From assembly GCA_025062155.1 (NCBI GenBank), contig JANXAM010000012.1, forward strand, positions 1-63,307: DNA of 63,307 bases, in the 5' to 3' direction. Position 1 is the stretch's first letter; each line of letters starts with the position of its first letter. Shown piece by piece: positions 57,087 to 63,307 of the stretch. The position numbers and the translations under genes were made by a program. Source of the stretch: Gloeomargarita sp. SKYB120. GTDB taxonomy: Bacteria > Cyanobacteriota > Cyanobacteriia > Gloeomargaritales > Gloeomargaritaceae. Under the pieces are notes generated by a model. The model did not search any database. It had not been told where the DNA came from and saw only the letters and a program-made list of their open reading frames with translations.

Positions 57087-58388
57087 TCAAGAAGCGCTGG
57101 TAATCGTGACCCGTTGGACCACCAGGGGCGGGCTGAAGGTGTCGTCCTGCCACGCTGCGGCTGCACCCACCACCATGTCCGCCTGCAAAATATCGTACAC
57201 ATTGCCGGCGATCATCGTGTCTTTCACGCGGCCTTGCACCACCCCACCCTCCACCCAGTAGCCTAGGTCCACATTCACGGAAAAATCCCCGGAAATGTCG
57301 GCGCCGCCCCCTAACACCTGGTCCACCAGCAGGCCCTTGTCCAGTTGTTGCAGCAGCTCCTGGTCCGTCAGCGTCCCCGGCTGCACCCACCAGTTCACCA
57401 GCATTGGAAAGGGCGCGCGGGTCAACCCTGGTCGAAAGCCGTTGCCAGTGCTGGTTTCCCCCCATTGACTGGCTGTGTACTGGTCGGTGTAAAAGCGGGT
57501 GAGTACACCCTGCTCAATCAAAGTCAGCGGTTGGGTCAACACGCCCTCATCGTCAAAGGGACAACCGTGCAGGGAAAGATGGGGGTCCTGCCGGCAGGTG
57601 AGACAGGGATGGACGACAAGCTGACCCCGTTTATCGGCCCAGGGAGAGGCCCCCTCCAGGACCTGTCGGCCATTGAGCGCTGCCTGCACCGGTTCCCAAA
57701 GCAAATCGGCGGCCTTGGGCGTCAACAGCACAGGCCATTGTCCTGAAAGTCCCTGCACATTCTGGCGCGCCCAAGTCAATGACTGGCACAGCCGGTCCAC
57801 CAGGGGTTGGGGGTCGCTCAAGGTCGCCAGGCGCAGGTGCTCCCCAACGGCCAAAAAATCGTCGCCGCGCACCCATTCGCAGGCCATGCCCACCTCCAGG
57901 GCACCGGCACGGTAGCTGTAATCCAGCCCCTCCGAGTTCACCAAACGGGTAAACGACTGCTGCCAGCTCAACCCACCGCTGCAGAGCACTTCAGGAAACG
58001 CCTGGCGGACACCAGCGATCACCGCCTCGCCCCAGGGAATCAAGTCGTGGGGGTCAGGCGCCGGGGGCTGGTCTTGAAACTGCTGCACGCCGCCAGCGAC
58101 TAAACGCGGTGGTTCGGGGGGGTGTAGAGCGGCCACCGCCAGCGCCTTTTCCACCAGCCAGTCGGGAGACACCGGTCCAGCAGCCACCGCTACACCGGGG
58201 CATCCGTCGCGCCACAGCCATAACGCCACCGTTTGGGATTCGCTGCGCTCTAGGGATTTCAGCCGGTTGGCCTCAAACTGCACCGGTTGGCTCTGGTGGT
58301 GCTCCAGGTGAATCTGCACCGCCGCCGCACCGGCTCGTTTGGCTCGCTCCAGAAGGGCACTTATCCAACTATCAGTGGCAAGGTCCAT
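57087..58388 (-). CDS. TldE/PmbA-family metalloprotease-like protein
   Basis: 433 residues from the ATG at 58388; the frame extends upstream to a TTG. Typical TldE motifs: the N-terminal FEANRLKSLERSESQTVALW, SFTRLVNSEGLDYSY, and GVLTRFYTDQYTASQWGETS with STGNGFRP. TldE is the catalytically silent partner in the TldD/TldE heterodimer (in E. coli it serves microcin maturation and CcdA turnover). The HExxxH site belongs to TldD and is not visible here, which fits TldE. tldD is not adjacent. Downstream is the iscA-like gene. Confidence 0.85.
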   Translation of the reverse strand: MDLATDSWISALLERAKRAGAAAVQIHLEHHQSQPVQFEANRLKSLERSESQTVALWLWRDGCPGVAVAAGPVSPDWLVEKALAVAALHPPEPPRLVAGGVQQFQDQPPAPDPHDLIPWGEAVIAGVRQAFPEVLCSGGLSWQQSFTRLVNSEGLDYSYRAGALEVGMACEWVRGDDFLAVGEHLRLATLSDPQPLVDRLCQSLTWARQNVQGLSGQWPVLLTPKAADLLWEPVQAALNGRQVLEGASPWADKRGQLVVHPCLTCRQDPHLSLHGCPFDDEGVLTQPLTLIEQGVLTRFYTDQYTASQWGETSTGNGFRPGLTRAPFPMLVNWWVQPGTLTDQELLQQLDKGLLVDQVLGGGADISGDFSVNVDLGYWVEGGVVQGRVKDTMIAGNVYDILQADMVVGAAAAWQDDTFSPPLVVQRVTITSAS

Positions 58389-58472
58389 GCCTAGCCCAAG
58401 CAAGTCGGTTAGAATGCTGTAGAAAGGAAGTAACCTGCGTCGTGGCCTGGACCATTTGGGAGTACATTTTGC

Positions 58473-58859
58473 ATGCCGAAGAAGCCGCTTTCACTTGACC
58501 AACTGGGGATTCAGGAAGGAGACCCGGTCTGGTTCCGCAACGAAAAGGGGGCTAAGTTCATTTTCACAGTGAAATCCCTTTACATCAAGTCCAACGGGCA
58601 ACCCATGGCCACCTTGGCCTGCCGCAAAGCCTGGGGAGATGAACAGTACGCCTTGCCGGCCCTGTTGTTTGAAAAGGTGCCCCAGGAGGTGCTGGACAAA
58701 ATTGCCCAGGCGCGGGAGGCCCGCAAAGCCGCCGAAGCGCAGCAGGCCCAGCGACCGGAACGCCAACGACCTCGGTTTGAACGTCCCAGTCGCCCGCCCT
58801 CGGAAACGGACAGAGAACGACCACCTCGCCCGCGCAAATTCAACTTTGACCGGCGTTAG
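58473..58859 (+). CDS. Conserved basic hypothetical protein
   Basis: 128 residues. The first 75 form a compact domain (DQLGIQEGDPVWFRNEKG; KFIFTVKSLYIKSNGQPMAT; GDEQYALPALLFEKVPQEV), then comes a charged Arg/Pro/Glu tail ending RKFNFDRR. The tail looks disordered and could bind RNA or DNA. I recall proteins like this in cyanobacteria but no function. It overlaps the convergent kinase gene by 20 bp. Confidence 0.6.
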   Translation: MPKKPLSLDQLGIQEGDPVWFRNEKGAKFIFTVKSLYIKSNGQPMATLACRKAWGDEQYALPALLFEKVPQEVLDKIAQAREARKAAEAQQAQRPERQRPRFERPSRPPSETDRERPPRPRKFNFDRR

Positions 58860-59931
58860 GCAGCCAGATTTCCAGGCGCGTCCCTGGAGGGCTCAGCAGC
58901 ACGACCCGCCCGCCCATCTGAGTCACCAGCTCCTTGACCACCGCCAATCCCAGGCCATCGCCAGGCGTAGTGCCGGCCGTTTGTTTCCCCCGGTAGTGCC
59001 GTTCAAAGACCCGCTCCTGTTCTTCGGGGGGAATGCCGGGGCCGTCGTCCGCAACCCAGACCACCACTTGGTCACCGACGGCTTGCGCCCCCACCTCGAC
59101 CCGCCCTCCCGCCGGGGTGTATTTTAGGCTGTTATCCAGCAGGTTACTCACGACTTCCCGCAGGGCTTGGGCATCAGCGCGAACGGTTAAATCGGCGGGG
59201 ACAGGCAGCGCCTCCAGGGTCAACCCCCGTTCCTGGGCTGCACAGGCCGCTGCGGTGAGTAACGGGTTGAGAACGGATGCGACGGCGACAGGTGCCAGGG
59301 ACAACGCTGGCAACAAAAGCGGCGGTGACTGACCGGGTAATAGCGGTGGCGACGCGGTGGGTTCCAAACGCAACAGCAGTTCCTCGATCCGTTCCGTCTG
59401 GGCCAGTATCCCCGTCACCACTTCCTGGTCCTTGGGGTTTGTCAACCGCCGGCGCAACAACTTGGCAAAGGTCTTGAGGGCGCTCAAGGGGCTGCGCAAC
59501 TGGTGCAAAACGGTCGCTAGCAGCTCTTGGGTTTGGGCCTGCCCTTGGACTAGGGCTTGACTGCGCTGGTGCCACTGTTGCCGTTGTTGTTCGAGGCTCC
59601 AGGCTAAAGCCAGCGCTTGGGCTGCCCGCTGTAGGTGTTCCTGTTCCCAAGGACGCCAACTGATGCCAGGGCGCAACAACACCAGCAAGCCCAGAAGCAT
59701 TTCCCCCTGGAGCAGCGGCAAAACTAGTTGTTCCGGTCGGTCAACGGCGGAATAGGGGCTATCGGGCAAGGCGGTCTGGGTCTGGGGGTAGGTAGCCACG
59801 GGCTTGAAGGACCACTCGTCGCCTGTCTGTCGCACATAGACCGTGCAGCGGGCCAACTGAAATAACTGTCCTAGTAGCTCCAACTGCGCTTGACACAGGG
59901 TGACGAATTCGGGACTGATGTCTGGCGTCAT
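58840..59931 (-). CDS. Sensor histidine kinase, Hik2/CSK-like
   Basis: 363 residues: an N-terminal GAF-like domain (about 1-125; TLCQAQLELLGQLF contains a cysteine), then the HisKA box with ATVLHQLRSPLSALKTFAKL at about 142-165, and the ATPase with SNLLDNSLKYTPAGG, DDGPGIPPEEQERVFERHYR and DGLGLAVVKELVTQMGG. The HQLRxPLxALxTFxKLL box resembles Hik2, the cyanobacterial relative of chloroplast sensor kinase, which senses plastoquinone redox state. No response regulator is adjacent. It is divergent from hflX with 57 bp between starts. Confidence 0.68.
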   Translation of the reverse strand: MTPDISPEFVTLCQAQLELLGQLFQLARCTVYVRQTGDEWSFKPVATYPQTQTALPDSPYSAVDRPEQLVLPLLQGEMLLGLLVLLRPGISWRPWEQEHLQRAAQALALAWSLEQQRQQWHQRSQALVQGQAQTQELLATVLHQLRSPLSALKTFAKLLRRRLTNPKDQEVVTGILAQTERIEELLLRLEPTASPPLLPGQSPPLLLPALSLAPVAVASVLNPLLTAAACAAQERGLTLEALPVPADLTVRADAQALREVVSNLLDNSLKYTPAGGRVEVGAQAVGDQVVVWVADDGPGIPPEEQERVFERHYRGKQTAGTTPGDGLGLAVVKELVTQMGGRVVLLSPPGTRLEIWLPNAGQS

Positions 59932-59988
59932 GGCGCGCCGCGCTTGCTGTCGTCATTGGGATTGACTATATTTAACTTTAAATCCCCT

Positions 59989-61605
59989 ATGGTGTCATTG
60001 CCGTTGGCAGGAGCGCGTCTTTACGGAGACCTTCGCGGCTTAAAACCAACTCAGCTTCGTCAGTTGCAACGCTTGTATCGGGTGCGCCTGCCGCAGGATG
60101 TTTTGATTACGCCAGAATGTGCCCAACGCCTGTGGCAAGTGACCACGCTGGTGGAAGCACCGGTGTGCGTCTATGTCAACCGGCGGGGGCAGGTCTTGCG
60201 GGTAGCGGTCGGGACACCAGAGAGCACGCGCGTGCCGTTGTACGAACTCCCGCGCTACGGGGCCGGCCGGTTGTCGGGGTGGCGCTGTTTGAGTACCCGT
60301 TTGTCGCCGGAGGCGCCGAGCACAGCGGACTTGACCACCCTGATGGAACAGCGGTGGGACGCCCTGGTATCTCTGTACGACCGTTCAGCTTATTGGGCCT
60401 ATCCGGGACCTACGACGTGGGTCTTGACCGGGCCGCTGGCGGTCACCACCCTAGCGCAGGAGAACTGGTTGGCCCAATTGCAGGAGACGGAACAGGCGCG
60501 GCAGGCGGAAGCCCAACCAGCGGCAGAAACTAACGACCGGCGGGTGATTCTCGTGGGGGTGCGACCGGTGGGAATGACCCATGCGGCGTTTCAAGCGGGT
60601 TTACAGGAAATGCAGCGTCTCATCACCAGCGCCGGAGCGACGGTAGCGGCAACTGTTCTCCAGGGACGCCCGGAACTGGGGGCTGGGAAAATTCAAGAAG
60701 TCCGGCGGGTCGGGCGGTTGCAGGGGGTCAACGTCGTGGTGTTCAACGGGGATTTGTCGCCAGCGCAGGTGCGCAACCTGGAGCGCGAGTTGGAAATGCG
60801 GGTGGTGGACCGCACCGAGTTAATCTTGGACATTTTTGCCCAGCGAGCCCGTTCCCAGGCGGGGAAATTGCAGGTGGAATTGGCCCAGTTGCAGTACCGG
60901 CTCACGCGGTTGACTGGCCAGGGGCAAGCGCTTTCCCGTCTAGGCGGTGGCATCGGCACCCGTGGGCCTGGGGAAACCCGCTTGGAGACCGAGCGGCGCA
61001 CCATTCAACGCCGGATTGCCTACCTAAAAAAACAGGTGGAACAGTTGCGGCAACACCGGGAGCGACTCCGGCAGCAGCGGTTGCGGCGGCAGGTCCCAAC
61101 CGTGGCGCTCGTGGGTTACACCAACGCCGGCAAATCCACACTTTTTAATGCCCTGACCCGTGCCGACGTCTATGCCTCGGATCAGTTATTTGCCACGTTG
61201 GACCCTACCAGTCGCCGGCTAGTGTTGGCCGACCATCCCCAACCTCTGGTTCTGACCGACACGGTGGGTTTTATCGAAAACTTGCCCCCGACCCTTTGGG
61301 ATGCCTTCCAGGCGACGCTAGAGGAATTGACGGAGGCGGATTTGCTGTTGCACGTGGTGGATTTGTCCCATCCCAACTGGCAAGCGCAAATTGCCACTGT
61401 GGAAGCCTGCTTAGCGCGGATGTCCCCGGTACCGGCGCCTGCTTGGATTGTGTTTAACAAGATTGACCAGGTGGACAGCGACACGCTCCAGCGCGCCCAT
61501 CAATCCTATCCCCATGCGCTTTACGTTGCTGCGCGGGAACGCATCGGCTTAGAGACCCTGCGGCGGGCTTTACGAGGGTGGCTGCAGCGGGCTCTGGCCA
61601 GCTAA
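59989..61605 (+). CDS. hflX: GTPase HflX
   Basis: 538 residues from the ATG at 59989; 33 more in-frame residues upstream would overlap the kinase start region and look unlike protein. HflX splits 70S ribosomes after stress. The G domain has VGYTNAGKSTLFNALTRADV, LTDTVGFIENLPPTLWDAF and FNKIDQVD. The HflX-specific N-terminal domain has GAGKIQEVRRVGR and GGGIGTRGPGETRLETER. A divergent N-terminal stretch of about 180 residues precedes the family core, as in other cyanobacteria. Confidence 0.92.
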   Translation: MVSLPLAGARLYGDLRGLKPTQLRQLQRLYRVRLPQDVLITPECAQRLWQVTTLVEAPVCVYVNRRGQVLRVAVGTPESTRVPLYELPRYGAGRLSGWRCLSTRLSPEAPSTADLTTLMEQRWDALVSLYDRSAYWAYPGPTTWVLTGPLAVTTLAQENWLAQLQETEQARQAEAQPAAETNDRRVILVGVRPVGMTHAAFQAGLQEMQRLITSAGATVAATVLQGRPELGAGKIQEVRRVGRLQGVNVVVFNGDLSPAQVRNLERELEMRVVDRTELILDIFAQRARSQAGKLQVELAQLQYRLTRLTGQGQALSRLGGGIGTRGPGETRLETERRTIQRRIAYLKKQVEQLRQHRERLRQQRLRRQVPTVALVGYTNAGKSTLFNALTRADVYASDQLFATLDPTSRRLVLADHPQPLVLTDTVGFIENLPPTLWDAFQATLEELTEADLLLHVVDLSHPNWQAQIATVEACLARMSPVPAPAWIVFNKIDQVDSDTLQRAHQSYPHALYVAARERIGLETLRRALRGWLQRALAS

Positions 61606-61614
61606 GGTAGGACT

Positions 61615-62199
61615 ATGAGCGATTTCCCCATGCATAATCCGTCAACCGCATCGCCCCAGACTTGGCAAATTTCGGCCTTGGTGCGTTACTCCCTGTACGG
61701 CCTGTACTGGACCTTGTTAACGCCCTTGCCGTTTCTCGCCCAGTTGCAGGGACTACCGCTGGTAGCTTGGGGGCTAGGAGTGGGGTTGATTGCTGGATTT
61801 GTTGGGATACACGGCCTGTTGAGCCAGCAGGTACAGGCAGACCACCAGGGATTGCGCATAACTTATCCCGCCTGGGTGCCGAGTTGGTTGGCGTCGGGCT
61901 GGCGGGTGAATTGGACAGACATCCAACGCCTTCACACCCGACCGACGGGACAGGGAGGACGGGTGCATTACCTGGTGACCCACAGCGGTCAAGCCTACCT
62001 GATCCCCATGCGGGTTGCTGGTTTTGGGCGCCTGCTCGACACCATTAGCCGCCACACAGGCTTGCCCACCGCTGACATCAAACCTCTTGCTCAGCCCTGG
62101 ATGTATGCTGCCCTTGGACTGTGCGTGTTGATCCTGTTGCCCTTGGATGCTTGGCTGATTCTCCAGGTGTTTTCAGCCCCATCGGGTTTTGTAAACTGA
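61615..62199 (+). CDS. Conserved membrane protein with a PH-like soluble part
   Basis: 194 residues. Two membrane helices near the start (YSLYGLYWTLLTPLPFL, LPLVAWGLGVGLIAGFVGIH), a soluble segment (about 80-160; LASGWRVNWTDIQRLHTRPT), then a third helix, MYAALGLCVLILLPLDAWLI. The soluble part resembles a bacterial PH-like fold between membrane helices. Function unknown. It follows hflX by 9 bp. Confidence 0.65.
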   Translation: MSDFPMHNPSTASPQTWQISALVRYSLYGLYWTLLTPLPFLAQLQGLPLVAWGLGVGLIAGFVGIHGLLSQQVQADHQGLRITYPAWVPSWLASGWRVNWTDIQRLHTRPTGQGGRVHYLVTHSGQAYLIPMRVAGFGRLLDTISRHTGLPTADIKPLAQPWMYAALGLCVLILLPLDAWLILQVFSAPSGFVN

Positions 62200-62206
62200 A
62201 GATCAG

Positions 62207-62279
62207 GCCGTAGTAGCTCAGGGGATAGAGCAACCGCCTTCTAAGCGGTCTGTCCCTGGTTCAAATCCAGGCTACGGCG
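62207..62279 (+). tRNA. tRNA-Arg (anticodon TCT)
   Basis: A 73-nt cloverleaf. Acceptor GCCGTAG pairs with CTACGGC, discriminator G. D-arm TAGCTCAGGGGATAGAGCA. Anticodon stem ACCGC/GCGGT encloses loop CTTCTAA with anticodon TCT, for AGA and AGG codons. T-arm CCTGGTTCAAATCCAGG. CCA is not encoded. It lies 250 bp from the tnpB stop. Confidence 0.95.
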
Positions 62280-62473
62280 TGGGGTAAAACTAGCTTCCTG
62301 ACGGGGTTTTCTAACTGTCCTTTCCACTTGGTTACAACTAGCCAAATTTAGTGGAAAGTGACGGTGAGAGGTAGTGCTATGTAGACTAAGCCGTTTAAGA
62401 TTGTCATATAATGAACGTGTTGTTATGGAGTGAGAGAATGCCTAAACCATACTATAGCTGAGCTGCTTTAGTT

Positions 62474-62489
62474 TGTCATAGAGATGACA
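62474..62489. repeat. Perfect hairpin downstream of tnpB
   Basis: TGTCAT (62474-62479) and ATGACA (62484-62489) form a 6-bp stem with a 4-nt loop, 42 bp beyond the tnpB stop. IS200/IS605 elements have subterminal hairpins recognised by TnpA, and the tnpB 3' region also encodes the guide RNA, so this is a candidate for the right-end hairpin. The element boundary was not located. The rest of the 250-bp gap (62280-62530) shows no gene; TGATCA occurs twice at 62529-62543. Confidence 0.35.
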
Positions 62490-62530
62490 GGAAAACCAGA
62501 GACGGGGCCACACCGCTTCCAAACCGCTGA

Positions 62531-63307
62531 TCATCGCTGATCAACGCTGGAACTTGCACTCAGTGCAAGCCTGTTGGACTTATCCAGTGATGGCTCACCA
62601 GTGCCAACTTCCTGCTTCATCGCACACATGGCTCGTAGACCGCCATCAGACGTTCCGCCGCCAGAGGTGGCTCCACAGGCAGCCACGGCTGGACTCTCCG
62701 CGGTTGAGTAGTAGTGGTTCCGCAGGTTGATGGCCGCGTTCAGATCACATCTGAACCCGCAGTGGGGACAAACGAACAACTCACTACTACCCAATTTCGT
62801 GTGGACGTGGCCACACCTGGAGCACAACTTGCTCGATGGAAACCAGCGGTCGGCAACGACCAGTTGGCTCCCGTAGAGCCGGCACTTGTACTCCAGCTGC
62901 CGCTTGATTTCATACAGACCAAGGTCTGAGATGGTACGCGCCAGATACCGGTTCCGCAACATTCCCTGCACGTTCAGGTCTTCCACAACAACCGTCTCGT
63001 GGTTCTTGGCAACGGCCGTCGTTAGCTTGTGGATGGCATCCGAACACAGACAGGAGATGCGGTAGTGTAGCTTTGCTACCCGGAGTCGAGCCTTTTCACG
63101 ATTTTTACCCCCTTTAACACGCCTGCTAAGCCTTCTTTGCCACAAGCGGAGCCTTCTCAAGGACCGCTCAAGCGCCCTGGGACTCTCAAAGACTTCACCA
63201 CTCGAAAGCACCGCGAGCTTCCGACTCCCCAGGTCAACCCCGACAACGTCTATTTTCTTCGGCGTGGGCTGCGGTTCAAGCTCGTAGTGGAACGACACAA
63301 ACCACCG
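62531..63307 (-). CDS. tnpB: IS200/IS605-family TnpB nuclease (partial, runs off right edge)
   Basis: The C-terminal 258 codons of an RNA-guided nuclease of the TnpB type, open to the window edge, with WFVSFHYELE first. RuvC catalytic residues are visible: Asp in VVGVDLGSRKLAVL, Glu in VVVEDLNVQGM and Asp in CDLNAAINLRN. The zinc ribbon CSRCGHVHTKLGSS and CPHCGFRC lies before the last one. A 50-residue Gly/Ser-rich tail ends the protein. TnpB cuts DNA guided by an RNA made from the element's right end. No TnpA is in view; it may lie beyond base 63307. Confidence 0.9.
   Translation of the reverse strand, partial: RWFVSFHYELEPQPTPKKIDVVGVDLGSRKLAVLSSGEVFESPRALERSLRRLRLWQRRLSRRVKGGKNREKARLRVAKLHYRISCLCSDAIHKLTTAVAKNHETVVVEDLNVQGMLRNRYLARTISDLGLYEIKRQLEYKCRLYGSQLVVADRWFPSSKLCSRCGHVHTKLGSSELFVCPHCGFRCDLNAAINLRNHYYSTAESPAVAACGATSGGGTSDGGLRAMCAMKQEVGTGEPSLDKSNRLALSASSSVDQR

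Overview
The window is a piece of cyanobacterial chromosome, GC-rich by eye. The evidence is the photosynthetic and carbon-concentrating gene set: light-independent protochlorophyllide reductase subunit chlB, NDH-1 subunits ndhF and ndhD, cytochrome b6f genes petB, petD and a 29-codon petN, carboxysome shell gene ccmO, a ferrochelatase with a C-terminal chlorophyll-binding helix, and a Tax3-type pilH-I-J-L taxis operon. The genus cannot be fixed from the sequence alone.

Layout. 1-670: decayed IS1-family transposase. 0.8-7.3 kb, minus strand: murA, ndhD, ndhF, cobQ. 7.3-10.5 kb: a DUF2779 nuclease-like gene, class II aldolase with a clear terminator, and peroxiredoxin bcp translationally coupled to a secreted GHL10 protein. 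12.4-16.4 kb: ackA, trpG, a small conserved gene, a Zur-type regulator and chlB. 16.6-24.9 kb: an iron (or heme/siderophore) uptake island holding tonB, exbB, exbD, a DUF3386 gene, ABC ATPase, permease, TonB-dependent receptor, binding protein and a truncated second receptor. 25-31.3 kb: acetolactate synthase with a zinc-ribbon tail, a frameshifted 2OG-Fe(II) oxygenase and a GldA/F/G-like ABC exporter. 31.4-40.2 kb: ccmO, pilH-I-J-L, and a His-rich CobW GTPase behind a Zur-like operator. 40.2-48.8 kb: rbgA, infB, mfd, a repeat coiled-coil protein and hemH. 48.9-54.1 kb: a baeRF protein, an M48 protease, an exported-protein candidate, a sugar permease, a Trp-rich protein and a site-2 protease. 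54.2-62.3 kb: petB-petD-petN-TPR-cobI, iscA-like, tldE/pmbA, a Hik2-like kinase, hflX, a membrane protein and tRNA-Arg(TCT). 62.5 kb to the edge: IS605-type TnpB.

The coding layout is very tight. Seven of eight convergent gene pairs overlap at their 3' ends, and three share the single palindrome CTAG as both stop codons. The zur-like gene, Zur-like box and CobW GTPase suggest a zinc-limitation circuit inside the window, and the TonB/ABC genes form an apparent iron circuit. Several genes look broken by small indels: the IS1 transposase, the second receptor, the 2OG oxygenase, the coiled-coil protein and possibly the exported protein at 51.0 kb. I saw no CRISPR array, rRNA or prophage. The accessory features that most deserve a check are the TnpB locus, the truncated receptor paralogue and the repeat coiled-coil protein.
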